Shown: positions 40,527 to 51,640 of the stretch, in pieces
How positions within the stretch are numbered: the first letter of the stretch is position 1
Layout of the letters: each line of letters starts with the position of its first letter
Source of the DNA: Pomphorhynchus laevis
Taxonomy: Eukaryota; Acanthocephala; Palaeacanthocephala; Echinorhynchida; Pomphorhynchidae
DNA: 64,000 bases
Assembly (NCBI GenBank): GCA_012934845.2
Contig: WNNJ02003719.1
Coordinates: 1 to 64,000, forward strand
Reading direction: 5' to 3'
Notes under the pieces: model-generated
What the model was told of the DNA's origin: nothing
Databases searched by the model: none
What the model saw: the letters and a program-made list of their open reading frames with translations, nothing else
Made by a program: the position numbers and the translations under genes

Positions 40527-41453
40527 TTATATTAATTTGGTCCAATAAACGGTTGCATCAGCATTATTTGTATGCCAAACTGAATAGTCATCATCTACAA
40601 CTCGCATACTACATAATTCCTTATTTGATTGACACTGCCATTTTTTGACTGGTTCGTTGCTATTGTCCAACTTGATAAATTCTCCAGTCGATGTAGCTAC
40701 AACATTTATGAAATCTTCTCCAGAATGTCGTATTGTGTCTATTGATACGGGAAGTCCGTCAAATTGCATATCGACAACACTTAAAGACTTGTTGGCTACA
40801 TCAAATTTGAAAATACCGTTATTGCTTACAACAAAGCACGTATTGTCCCCACTGATTAAAATATCATTTATGAACCCGTCAACATTATACATATGTATTT
40901 CGGTCGCATTACATCTTATATCATACAGTTTAAACTCGGACCTTATTGAACAAAGTAAAATATTGTTTTTAATGCACACTTTACACGGTCGGCTGATTGT
41001 TTTAAAATAATTAGTTGGTGTAATATGGCGTATCGGCGATAATGTCGGGCAATCCCATAGCACAACATCACCTTTCATGCATCCACTGACAAATCTATTG
41101 TCATTAAGCTCCCTACGATCAATACATATACTAACAACCGGACTTTGATGTTCAAAATGTTGTACTGATTTTGACAAACAAATTGTATCGTGATTAAATG
41201 TAAAATGTTCTATTTGTCCATTATCTTTACCAATTATAAAAGATTTGCCATCCGAAACCCAATCACCGCAAGATGCTGCAATTTTCAGACAGTTTACATC
41301 AATAACATCATATTTATTAGTCACCGCTACCTTTCCATACCACATATAACCAAATATTTTGCAACCCGTCAAGAGAACATTTCCATTTAATACACTTATT
41401 GAACTAATTACGATTTGATCTTGAATAATTTGCTGTATAAATGTATTTTCCAT
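40527..41453 (-). CDS. WD40-repeat protein, divergent MEP50/WDR77-like
   Basis: A single-exon frame of 308 residues. Several WD-type blades can be drawn. The clearest one ends VVLWD at about residue 135, and weaker ones are near 75-95 (GKDNGQIEHFTF), 170-185 and 215-230. The N-terminus (LNGNVLLTG...GYMWYGK) and the block around residues 75-120 (DNGQIEHFTF, LSKSVQHFEHQSPVVSI) resemble the opening blades of MEP50/WDR77, the PRMT5 partner in the methylosome. I judge this by eye; another seven-blade WD40 protein is possible. No lesions. It stands alone between retroelements, and an intronless structure may point to retroposition. Start chosen at the only ATG before the first blade. Confidence 0.6.
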   Translation of the reverse strand: MENTFIQQIIQDQIVISSISVLNGNVLLTGCKIFGYMWYGKVAVTNKYDVIDVNCLKIAASCGDWVSDGKSFIIGKDNGQIEHFTFNHDTICLSKSVQHFEHQSPVVSICIDRRELNDNRFVSGCMKGDVVLWDCPTLSPIRHITPTNYFKTISRPCKVCIKNNILLCSIRSEFKLYDIRCNATEIHMYNVDGFINDILISGDNTCFVVSNNGIFKFDVANKSLSVVDMQFDGLPVSIDTIRHSGEDFINVVATSTGEFIKLDNSNEPVKKWQCQSNKELCSMRVVDDDYSVWHTNNADATVYWTKLI

Positions 41454-42199
41454 TTTTATCTAAATTATTTAAACTATCGTTGACAACTTTAAGCAGATTA
41501 TACGATAACTTTTAAAAACTTTATTTTGAACGTTAGCAAATGAAAATTAATTTACAATGAATTACAAACATTATAATTACCTTTTTTTATTTTTATTACT
41601 TTTAATCTTTTGTTTTTTCGTTTGCCGTTAACCCCGTATGGAAGCGGGGTCGGCTCTCAATGAGCGCGTCCTCCATATCGCACGGTTGTGGGCCAAATTA
41701 CAGTTAGTGGAACCACGAGTTCGGGAACAAATTATATGCAGATGGAATGGCACTCTTAGAAAGGCGAGTCAAATTCTTTGCAAAATTCTTGAAACGTTTC
41801 ACGGACATGTATCCAACACGATTTCCTCTTCAATAAATATGCCGTTTTATAATCAATCGATATGACAAAATCAGTATTGATAACATTACGATTGCGACGG
41901 ACATCAAGAGTCCCCCAATAAGACAAACCGCGGAAGTACGATGACATCAAGTCATCGCTGCTTTATCTACCTTTCGGGCATTTATCATCTACTTGTATGC
42001 TCAGACCTGTTTTCGACATTGATTCTTCATTTGCACGCAGATTGTGGTCGAACCACCGAAGACGGGCTTCTCGCATTTTGTTATTGATTGGCGCAATACC
42101 GTAGCGCTATCGGATCTTGTTGTTGCGCACACTGTCGAGGCGAGTGCCTCCACTTGTCCATCTCAGCATCTTAGTCTCCATGACAGCGATGCGATTTTC

Positions 42200-43686
42200 G
42201 GCGCTCTTTGTAATTGGCTAGCACTCGGCACCATACAAAGAAGCAGGACGAATCACTTTTCGATATATTTTGGACTTGATACTATCCTTCATACGTCGAT
42301 CGCACATAACCCCCGTCGTTGCACGCCACTTAGTCCATGCAGCATTAATCCTCACAGTCACCTCAGCCTTAAGGTCACCATCAACCGAGAGTATCGATCC
42401 AAGATATTTGAAGCTTTCAACCCGAATCAGATTCATTCCATCTAGACAAATTGTGTCAGTTTCATTCAGTTCGATCGTCAAATACTCAGTCTTTCGGTGG
42501 TTCAAACGTAGACTATGCTGTGCTAATCGGTCACTCCAAAACTAAACTTTATTTTCGAGATCCGTCTTGTCGTTTGATGTCAAGAAAACGTCATCGGCGT
42601 ATAATATAGTGTATGGTGCCTGACGTTGTATCCCACTTGTTATTGAATCCATTTCGAGAATGAACAGAATTGGGGAGAGGGTGTTTCCCCTTGATTAACT
42701 CAGACGGATACTCAAACCGCCTGGAAACTCCGGTTGGACTTCGTACTCTACTCTTCGAGTCGTGATAGGGGAGCTGGATACATCGAACTAGTCTTTCTGG
42801 GGGCATAATGCAAACTTAATGCATGTCAAATAAGTTCACGCGGAACACGGTCGAATGCCTTTTCCAAATCGAGAAATGCAACATGAAGAGGTTTGCCTTT
42901 TTTGCGATGCTTTTCGAGCAGGAGCCGCGCTGCGTGCATGGCGTCATTGCTTTCACATTCTTTAACGAAACCGACCTAATTTATGTTACTTTTCGCGACA
43001 CTACGTATTCGTCTATCGAGTATGCGCTCGAATATCTTTTAGGGGTGAGGCAGTAGTCTGATCGGACGATAATTGCAACAATCGGCTGGGCTATCCTTCA
43101 TTTTCCAGATTGATATTGTTATACTATTCTCCCAATTGTTCGGTATCTTTTCCTCTTCGATGACTTGATTGAAGAAATTTGTAATCAAGGGAACAGGATT
43201 CCAACACCTAGCCTTCTATATCTCGGATGAAATGTCATCTGGACCTGCTGCTTTTGTTGGCTTCATCTGTCTTATTACTTCTTCGACTTCTTCTGTAACG
43301 ATTGGGCATATGGGACCGAATACTGCTAGAGCTTGTGGGATCGGTGGGTATGGGAACTCTACAGTAGAAATTTCTTCGAAATATTCACGCCACCTATTCA
43401 ATACTACTGGCCGGCTTACGATCATTTTGCCGTTTTTATCATTGACACAATAGAACCTTTCGATATCCTTGGTTTGCTGGTGTTTCCATTTTACAAGTCG
43501 AAAGAGGTCTCGTTCTCCATCTCTAGTATACAGCTTTTTGTTTACACTTCCATAGTGGATAGCTGGGGGGTAAGCGTTTCGGTTAGTGTTTCGCTTGCCT
43601 TCGATGTACTTTTGCCAAGCTTTTGGAGATTTGTCGTCAAGGAACTCGTGATACAATCGTTTCTTCTCATGTACCTTCATTTTCAC
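42200..43686 (-). pseudogene. LINE-C reverse transcriptase, decayed
   Basis: 43686-43216 reads WQKYIEGKRNTNRN, RWREYFEEI and RQMKPTKAAGPDDISSE, the RT start of RTE-type elements. YADD lies near 42590. 42505-42218 reads FKYLGSILSVDGDLKAEVTVRI and ASLYGAEC, the thumb region. The middle is broken by frame changes. Confidence 0.75.
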
Positions 43687-43898
43687 TTCGTCGGTCTAAA
43701 CTCAAGTATCTAGTTGAGATTTAACGTTTCCCAGGCATAGTGATACCCAGCATCTTACAGGCTGCATTGTGAATCATATTTTGTTTGTTCCACGCATCCT
43801 CCACTCTGTTTAAGTCAGAAGGTTACAGTTGCGCTACCATCTCAGCCTCCTTATCATGTAAGCGCGACCACTTGATGCGAGTCGGGCCGCTACGTTTC

Positions 43899-44897
43899 TC
43901 ATAGGGTTGTTTGGGTGGATTTATATAAGAACTGCGACTCAGGTCTATGCTGTGTGGCCTTGGTCTCATATGGTATGACTTTAACGTCGGTCACAGAATA
44001 CATATACCCGCGTTGCACTAGTATGAAGTCGATCTGTGATTTATTTTCACCGATGTAATACAATGGGAGCTGATATGAACGCTTAATGAACCAGGTGTTC
44101 GTGATGATCAAATCTTGAGAATCCGAAAATCCAATAATGCGATCACCATCTTTGTTTCTACGGCCATAACCATTTCCTTCATGGCACGGACCCGTCAGAA
44201 ATTTGACCAACGTGTCCGTTGAGGTCTCCTGCAATCGCCAGACAATCATCGGCGGGAATGCTACGTGTATGATCGTCAAGCATCTCCAAGAAGGAATCCT
44301 TCTCTGAGCCAATCCGGCCTGTTTGCGGCGCGTAAGCTGAGAAGACATGTATTGTCCAATCGTCCGTGATAATAGTGATCTTCATCAGTCAGTCGTCGTA
44401 GTGATTAACCTCTCATACAGCATCACTGAATCTTTCCGAGATGGTGATGCCCACTCCATTGTTGGTCCTGCCAGTACCACTGTAAAAGAGCTTATAACCA
44501 CCATTGCCGCATTCTCTCTCCATATCATAGGATTTTGCACCGCTCCACCTGGTTTCTTGCAGTGAGCAAATATCGATATTTCTCTTCTTAGCATCCTTCC
44601 AAGCTCTTCTGTATTACCAGTTTGAGTGCCAATGTTAAGCAATGTAACACGAACCTGTTGACCACATTCAGTTTTGTTCTTGTTCTTTTGATTTCGTCTT
44701 TGCTTTTGAACTAGTTTACTTGCGTCCTGGCGTCGTCCTTGCACCTGGAACCCTTGATAATTTCTCAGCAAAACCGAGCAATGTCCTGTCGCGTCGATTA
44801 CGGTGAATGTCCTAGCTGTGTGTTGAGTTTGAAAGGATTTGTTCATTGAATTGAGGTAGCGACGATTTAAGTACGCCTCCTGATCGGCCTGTCGCAA
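43899..44897 (-). pseudogene. LINE-C apurinic-type endonuclease domain
   Basis: Fragments VRVTLLNIGTQTGNTEEL, then HVFSAYAPQTGRIGSEKD, CLAIAGDLNGHVG, GYGRRNKDGDRIIGFSDS and KSQIDFILVQRG lie in order. These are the motifs of the exonuclease/endonuclease/phosphatase fold (SAYAPQ, GDLNGHVG, DFILV) that nicks target DNA. The catalytic D of GDLN is kept. At least three frameshifts or stops interrupt the domain. Confidence 0.8.
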
Positions 44898-44930
44898 GGT
44901 CTGTCACCAGGAGGGTATCCGTGTTTACCT

Positions 44931-45480
44931 AATTCCGCAGTTGGCTTACTGCGAGGAGTTCCCAGCGGCACAACGAGGAGGAAATAATAAAAATATTAAA
45001 CATAATATTAAAAGTAATATTAAAATTAATATTAGCATTCTGCGGACAGGATGGCATTTTTCTAATTCGTATCGAAATCAATGATTGATAACTTAAGTTT
45101 AATTTTGTGAAACCATTCGAGGGTAACCTTAAAATTGTCTGTTTAAAGAATAAAAAATAAAAACTTTTAAAAATTAAAACAGAATGTCTTGTTCGCAATC
45201 CTATCAAATAATATGTTATTTAGTCCGAATACAAAATAGTTAAACATATATTTAAAAAGTATTATTAAGAAATTTGAGTTCTTTATGCTTTCATACCGCC
45301 TAAAATATTTTATGGCACCATAAACAAAAATAGATTTTTTAAAACTAAATACCTTGGTACCACCAAACGGGCAGACAAATTTCTCTTACAGATACAAAAT
45401 TGCCACAGCTAAGGCTTTATTGCCACGACCTTCCTTAATTCGTTCATCATATAAATCTGCGTTTTTGGTACAACGTTAAA
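44931..45480. other. AT-rich spacer, no gene
   Basis: Nothing recognisable apart from the LINE-C 5' boundary near 44930. Confidence 0.5.
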
Positions 45481-45482
45481 TA

Positions 45483-45990
45483 TTGAAAGTGTTATGTCAT
45501 AAGGGATATCCAGAGTGGACTATCAAAAGAGCAAGACGCCAATCGTCTGTTGGTGTGCTGTCCGTGAGCAAGAGTGTAGTAACTAGTTTGTACATCACCA
45601 CAATTGATCTTCGTTCGGTTTTCCTACGTAAATTATGCAACTTGAAACCACTTGCATAACGGTTTTTCAATGAACTGCCATTCAAAATGAACGAGTTTAT
45701 TTATCACAAAAAACCTTGCAATCTATCTCGATTATTCAAACGGAAACAAAAACGTAATCATGGTGAATAAGTTTACTATATATCGTGCGGCAATTGCAGT
45801 TGCTCTTATGTAGGGCAAGCATCACATGATTGATCAAGAGAAGCAAACAACATCAGTACGGCATTAAATGAGGTGATGTGCACTTTGCGATATTTTATCA
45901 CTTATTCGATGATGATCACAAAATCAATTTCGGTGATTTTCAAACAGTTTGTTATGAGGACGACCTATCAAGGATATTGATCAAGGAATC
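45483..45990 (+). pseudogene. PLE-C-like GIY-YIG remnant
   Basis: In broken plus frames: GYPEWTIKRARRQ near 45490, VYYISCGNCSCSYVGQAS near 45770 and SKQHQYGIK near 45845. The arrangement matches 37848-38171. Several stops. Confidence 0.6.
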
Positions 45991-46184
45991 TATATATATA
46001 TCCAATCAGCAATATCCAATGTATGGTAACAAATCTAATTGAATACTCCAATTACCTATCATGACCGAAATCGTCTAAAGCTAGCATTATTTATTTTCTA
46101 CAATACATTACTCGTATCTATAATGTCCATGAACCTCAAGAAAAAATAAAAATACATTAGTAGAAAACACTTTTACTATATAAT

Positions 46185-47342
46185 GTGTTTTTTACTATAT
46201 ATTTTTTACTATATATTCTTTGTGCCAAGCCAGACAAGAGGCCATCTCGGTCCGTGCTTATTTCTGGAGAGTTGAATACCTGTCAAGTATTTGATACTGG
46301 CGACGGGCTGAAGGAAAAAGTAGAATCACCGTTGATGGTCAATGCTGTCAGTGACTCAGACGATACAATAAAATCAAACGATCCTTCTCATCACAGCACG
46401 AAAACGACTTCTCCTAACTCCTTCAGCTGCACCTGGATGATGGAGCATAGTCACAGCATCATGGTTCCCAATATATATCCAACCCCTGACACGCTTGACG
46501 TCACTACTGCTGATTTGCAGAGCTCCGTGTGTCGAACAAACCAATTCAAAAGTGATGCAATGCAAATCGAAACTTGCGGAGTTACGAAATGCAGTATTAA
46601 ACCAGATGGAAATGAGCGGTACCAGCCACGTGTACCATCGGTACCTACTTTTAAACAAATTCCTTCACCAAGTATCGGTAGCAGAGCTTGCAAGATAAAT
46701 AGAATTTCTGATCGAGGATCACAAACAGACCATGTAAAAATAGATCAATGCACTACAAAGAAGATCGTCCCAATTTCGGCAACTCATTCTGGAGCCTCTC
46801 CTGCGGCAACTCGTCTGGAGCAGCGATCTATCCGGACCCCACGTTCGAGTAACATACGAGATAAAAGATCTGTTATAGATAGATCCAAATGTGTGATCTT
46901 TGCCAACGTTTATGAGTCCCAATCCAACAGTGCTCAAAATCGTATTATGGATGATGTTGGCTCAGTGCGGCAGATCCTATCCGGCGTTTTCGTTGAGGGT
47001 GAGGAAGGTTTGGCAGAATCTCTACAGGTCTTGGCCCTTTACAGAATCGGCAAAAGAAACGGAAATGGTAAGACTAGATTACTAAGATTAGTTTGTGCGT
47101 CTTCTAATCTAGCCGCTTTTATTCTTAATAGAGCTTACAGATTGGCGGGTACGTCTATGCACATCTTCAAGGACCTTCCGATCGAGGATCGCCGTCAATT
47201 GTCTCTTGCTAGGAAGGAACTATATAACAGGCGTCAATTAGGTGAGGAGGATTTATGTATCCGAAATTTTCGGGTGGTTCGACGCCGACCGTTTGTACGG
47301 TGGGAGAAGTTAACTATAAAAACTCAACGAAGGGAGCTTTAG
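46185..47342 (+). CDS. LINE-D ORF1, nucleic-acid-binding protein
   Basis: The open frame has 385 residues. The first 200 residues are serine- and threonine-rich without clear domain. The last part (about residues 270-370) has LAAFILNRAYRLAGTS, FKDLPIEDRRQLSLARKEL and LCIRNFRVVRRRPFVRW. The related minus copy (53828-53541) has the same pattern. Such a C-terminal block is typical of LINE ORF1 RNA-binding domains that form RNPs with element RNA. Overlaps the start of the endonuclease frame by 88 bp. The true start may be upstream of the first ATG. Confidence 0.65.
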   Translation: MFFTIYFLLYILCAKPDKRPSRSVLISGELNTCQVFDTGDGLKEKVESPLMVNAVSDSDDTIKSNDPSHHSTKTTSPNSFSCTWMMEHSHSIMVPNIYPTPDTLDVTTADLQSSVCRTNQFKSDAMQIETCGVTKCSIKPDGNERYQPRVPSVPTFKQIPSPSIGSRACKINRISDRGSQTDHVKIDQCTTKKIVPISATHSGASPAATRLEQRSIRTPRSSNIRDKRSVIDRSKCVIFANVYESQSNSAQNRIMDDVGSVRQILSGVFVEGEEGLAESLQVLALYRIGKRNGNGKTRLLRLVCASSNLAAFILNRAYRLAGTSMHIFKDLPIEDRRQLSLARKELYNRRQLGEEDLCIRNFRVVRRRPFVRWEKLTIKTQRREL

Positions 47343-48520
47343 GAGACTTGGTTACATTTCGTACGATCTTATCGAAAAGTCCGGTGAATTACTGTAGTCA
47401 TCCTATCAGGATTACATGTTCCAATGTTCGCAGCTTAGTCTCTAAATTTGATGAGTTCAACTTTTATTTATCAAACAGCGACGTGTCTATTTTCGCACTC
47501 ACTGAGACCTGGCTGCACAGTGGTATTGATGACAATTGTGTTAACATCCCGGGCTTCTCACTATTAAGAACTGACCGAGGAAACACCCGCCGTGGTGGTG
47601 GGGTTGCGATCTATGTAGACAACAAAATGATTGTGACCAACGTCATGTCATATCGAGATGATGATCTATTGGAGTCGCTCTCTTTAACAGTGAAATCGGG
47701 TGATACGACAATGTCGATTTGCGTTTGCTATCGTACTCCGCGCACTTGCTGCTTAAAACATGACATGATCAGTTATTTCACGAAAGTGTCGAAACCGTCC
47801 AATTTCATCCTTCTTGGTGACTTTAATATTCCGAACCTAACTGGGATCTCCCCTTTCGAATGTCCTCGCGGTGTAAGTCAGATGGATGTCGACTGATAGA
47901 ATTTTCTTGTGGACGATTTAGCTCTTATACAACAAGTCACTCAGTCAACTAGGTTTATGGGAAATAGCTCCTCGTTATTGGATTTAGTTTTCAGTAAAAC
48001 ATTTCTTGACATACGTGAAGTTCAATACGACCCACCCATTGGACTCAGTGACCATCTTGTCATTAAGTTTTTTACTGGTTTCTGTGCCGAAGCCCCACCT
48101 AACGCAGTTAAGTACTTCAAACGAAAATGGAATAAGGTGGATACGGATGCCCTCCGTAAGCTTACAGTACGATTGGGTCTTCACAACAGTGTTGTCAGTG
48201 ATATCGATGATTGGAAAACTTTGTCTGTTTCTCTTAACTATCTTACGGATGGCGTAGCGCCATTGAAAACCGTACAATCCTCTTCGAAACTTAAACCTCC
48301 GTGGTTTGATCATGAGTTACTTGACATTTTGAAGATGCGAAATAAACTATTTAAGTCATCTCTGAAAATTCAGGGTCTTCGGTCAGAATACCTTCAATAT
48401 CGTCGTCGTTTCAGCTCTATAAAGAAAATAAAAAGACAAAGGTATGAAGCTGGAATAATATCATCATATCGAACTTCTTCCAAACCATTTTGGCGTTATG
48501 TGAATCAAAATAAAAAATGA
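47255..48520 (+). pseudogene. LINE-D endonuclease region
   Basis: The first frame (47255-47896) has ITCSNVRSLVSKFDEF, ALTETWLHSGIDD, GGGVAIYV and ILLGDFNIPN, the endonuclease motifs (E of TETW, D of GDFN kept). A stop at 47894 breaks it. The next frame (47909-48520) has SLLDLVFS, GLSDHLVIKF (SDH catalytic motif) and the linker to RT. One nonsense or frame change therefore inactivates it. Confidence 0.8.
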
Positions 48521-49690
48521 TTCAATCAATCACAGTGTTAAATCATTGGGGCAGAATTGTACGAGAACCTGATGAAATCGTGAGTGTGCTAGCGACAGCG
48601 TTTGAACTTGACTGTTCCACGCCATCTAAATGCTTCCGTATGGCGCACACACCTGAGTGTAGATCCGAGTGTAGTTCGTTGGATCGAGTCGTTCCTGAAA
48701 GATCGATCATATCAAGTTATGTTAGGGAGTAGCCTTACTCCCCCACGAAATAATTACGCAGGTGTTCCTCAGGGATCGGTCCTGGAACCCTTGTTATCAA
48801 TATTTTTCGTCAGGATCTACTTGTAAGATTAGAATGTAATGTACTAGCGTTTGCGGATGACCTGAAGTTATGGAAGTGTGTTCGTTCATATGATAACTGT
48901 TTGGTGCTTCAAGATGACCTCGACACTAAAAGCATATGGAGCAGGACGACGGGCTTGCTTTTGAATACCTCGAAGTGCAGTCACATGCACTTAGGAGTTA
49001 AGAAATTTTCTTTTGTGTATAGTTTAGGTGGTGAGCCAATTGAGCAGGTACAGTGCACTAGAGACTGAGGGGTACTTGTGCACGAATCGTCAAAGAGTCG
49101 TCCAAACACAGAAGGATTATTCAGTCGACCAGAAAATTGAGCTATGTGCTTCGTAGGTGCTTTCGTTACCCATCTGTGTTTTGTCTTAAAGTGATGTACA
49201 ACTCAATAATTAAGCCCATTCTTTTATACTGTACACCAGCAACATTTCCGTGCACGCGAGGCGAGCTGAATGATTTAGAAAATGTTCTTCGCAGGTTGAC
49301 GAGGTGCTGTCGTCTTCCGAGTAGTTATTCTTATAGGGATCGCTTGCGGAAGATAGGCGTACCGTCGGTTCGGTATGCGATAGTGTGTAGCGACATCTTA
49401 TGCTTCAGAGATATGTTACATGAACGTGATGGGTAGCCGGCAAACTGTATCCAGCGGAACAAACGTGATACGAATCGGGGCCACTCTTTGACTGTGAAAA
49501 CGCTGCACCATGGGAAGCTGTCTAGAATCAGTCGCCTATCGCACCGGGCGGTGAGGATGTGGAACTTACTTCCGGAGGATATGGTCGCTATTCAGAGTAG
49601 ACAGCAGTTCATGCGGAGGATGGAGCAATGGCTGTGCGAGACAAACTCACAGTCTATACCGGATCTTCATCCTTGGGATGAATGTTGAAT
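48521..49690 (+). pseudogene. LINE-D reverse transcriptase remnant
   Basis: After 48620 the sequence resumes at VRWIESFLKDRSYQVMLG, GVPQGSVLEP and FADDLKLW (motif C; 48852). The RT portion with motif A has been deleted between about 48540 and 48630. The C-terminal part reads ILLYCTPATFPCTRGE and RLSHRAVRMWNLLPEDM, then a stop. Confidence 0.8.
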
Positions 49691-50699
49691 TTTTTTCAAT
49701 TTTTTCTTTTTTTATGTGATTAGACAAAACAGCCCTACGACTACAGTCTTGTAATTGGATAAATAAAAAATAAATAATATATATATTAAAAACTTTTAAT
49801 ATATAGAGGATATTAAGAGTGTGAAATAATTAAACATTTTTTCTTTATGGCATATTTTTTAAATGAATTCTTAAAGATTTCCAGAAAGCATGCCATTCCT
49901 TTTATCATATTGTATTTTAATTTTTTTCGCATGAATCCAGACATTTCTCGATATTTTGCGTGTGTATCATAAGATCTGGAGAAACAAAATTATGAGTGGT
50001 TTATAGATAAGTGGGTATATCTTGTTAATTTCCTACTCTTGAATATGATCTTCATTTGTCACTGATAATGATTAGATCGGTTAAGTGAGTCTGCGTATTT
50101 TATAGTATTAATAAATTAAAAATAATTCTAAATAAAAATTAACTAATTAAATAATAATGGGCCGCTAGGTGCAGGCATAACCGATCCGTTGTCGAATGAT
50201 GAGTTCGGTTCGGGTCGCATATTGTCAGTTAAGCGCATGAATATTCAAGCGGCTAAATAACTGACCAGCTTGTATCAACCGTAGGGAAAGTTAAACGGTG
50301 AACTACTCGGAGCCCTCTTTACCCCAACAGTGAATTAATCTTAAGCGAACGACAGGCATTGAGGATTTGTTTCTTCACAACAGAAGATAATGGACTATCA
50401 GAGGATATGGAGGACATCAGAGATATGAACAAAAGCCTGTTTCCTTGTAAGAAATTGTATTGGATTACTAAAAAAATATGGGGAACAGCATAAACACTAA
50501 CAACAAAAATGTCAATAGCAACAAGAAACAATTTAATGGATCAAAATCGAAAAGATAGACAACTCGCCACTGACCGTAGGAATTGTCAAAGTCGAATGCC
50601 GTGCGAAATTGGCGAACAAAACGTCAACGGTCATTGCAGTTATTATTAAATACAACAGTAGCAAAAGAGCGTAGAGCTCGTACAGGCTGGGTACAGGGT
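49691..50699. other. LINE 3' regions and AT-rich spacer between two tail-to-tail LINEs
   Basis: A poly-A-like AT stretch near 49690-49800. A recurring GTGAGTCTGCGTATTTTATAG-type block near 50090 is shared with 39535, 56165 and 59415. ACAACAGTAGCAAAAGAGCG with CGTACAGGCTGGGTACAG (50650-50700) recurs at 55627-55671 and is probably the 3' end of the minus LINE. Confidence 0.55.
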
Positions 50700-50729
50700 T
50701 AAAAAAATATCAATGAAAATCCGATTGTT

Positions 50730-51640
50730 TTAAGTTAGTACATTCTTCAGATTTCTCTTGAAGGACAAAATACTGGAGGCCGAAACCACTTGACTTGGTA
50801 GCTTATTCCAGCTTTTCCACGTTCGGTTGACAATTGTGTTAAATCTTCTTCGTGGACGAATGTGGGTCTTTAACGTGAGGTGATGTCCCCTCAATCTGTT
50901 TGAATTTCGAAGTTCGAACAGTTTGCGACAAACATGTTCCCTCTGCCCTTTTTGAACATTAAGCGCTGTCCACACAAACATTAAATCAGATGACTTTAAA
51001 GATTTCTTCACTGTGGTCACACCAAATGCGTGAAGTCGAAAAATGAATGAGAGCTTGCGTTGGCTGGGTACAAGATGTGTGGCCTTGCGTAATATGGATT
51101 CATACAGGTTCATCTCTGTCGTAGTTTGAGGGTGACAGGCAGGTGAAGCGTATCTCATTAAAGATAAGACATAAGCATTGTAAATTAACTTAAAACTGGA
51201 TGCGTCAAGCTGGCCAATGGTCCTTCTAATAAGTCCTAAAATTCGACGGCATTTAGCAACTCTAAAATTCGATAAGCTTCTATTTACGATCACTCCAAGG
51301 TCTTGAAATTGGAGAACTGTTTCAATTTCTCTTCCATCAATGGTATATGATGAATTGATGTGTAGATGTCCGATGCGCATATGTTTTGACTTATCGGGGT
51401 TTAATACCAGTCCCCGTTGATTACACCATACCTTAATATTATCAATGTCTCTCTGGAGTATCATTGGATCTCGGCTATCGATTATTGGTCGCCAAATTTT
51501 CAAGTCGTCGGCATATAAACCACATGGATTTGAAATTGCTGTAGTAAGCTCGTTGATGTAAATAATGAAGAGCAATGGACTGAGTACCGATCCCTGGAAC
51601 ACCGCGTCCAGGATTTCTTGTTTTTGACATTTGTTTATTA
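50730..51640 (-). pseudogene. LINE-D-like RT, C-terminal part
   Basis: Motif B end (FQGSVLSPLLFIIYINEL), motif C (LYADDLKIW) and thumb (LQFQDLGVIVNRSL) are intact. The end reads NRTWKSWNKLPSQVVSA. The frame is open from here to the stop at 50730. Confidence 0.85.

Larger units (their letters stand above)
41640..44930 (-). mobile_element. LINE-C (RTE-like non-LTR retrotransposon), decayed
   Basis: Minus-strand element with endonuclease then reverse transcriptase in the order of RTE-type LINEs. Readable pieces: 44897-44385 (endonuclease start), 44385-43899 (endonuclease), 43686-43216 (linker and RT start), about 42610-42545 (motif C, YADDVFLTSND) and 42505-42218 (RT thumb). Many frame breaks. 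Confidence 0.8.
46185..49690 (+). mobile_element. LINE-D (CR1/jockey-like), plus copy with RT deletion
   Basis: ORF1 (46185-47342), endonuclease (47255-48500) and an RT remnant (48640-49690) lie in the usual LINE order. It has an overlapping ORF1/ORF2 junction. A second member of the family lies on the minus strand at 50700-54180, so the two are tail-to-tail. Confidence 0.85.

Noticed and set aside
46374-46937. Several minus-strand frames over LINE-D ORF1
   Set aside because: They are antisense shadows of the plus-strand frame.
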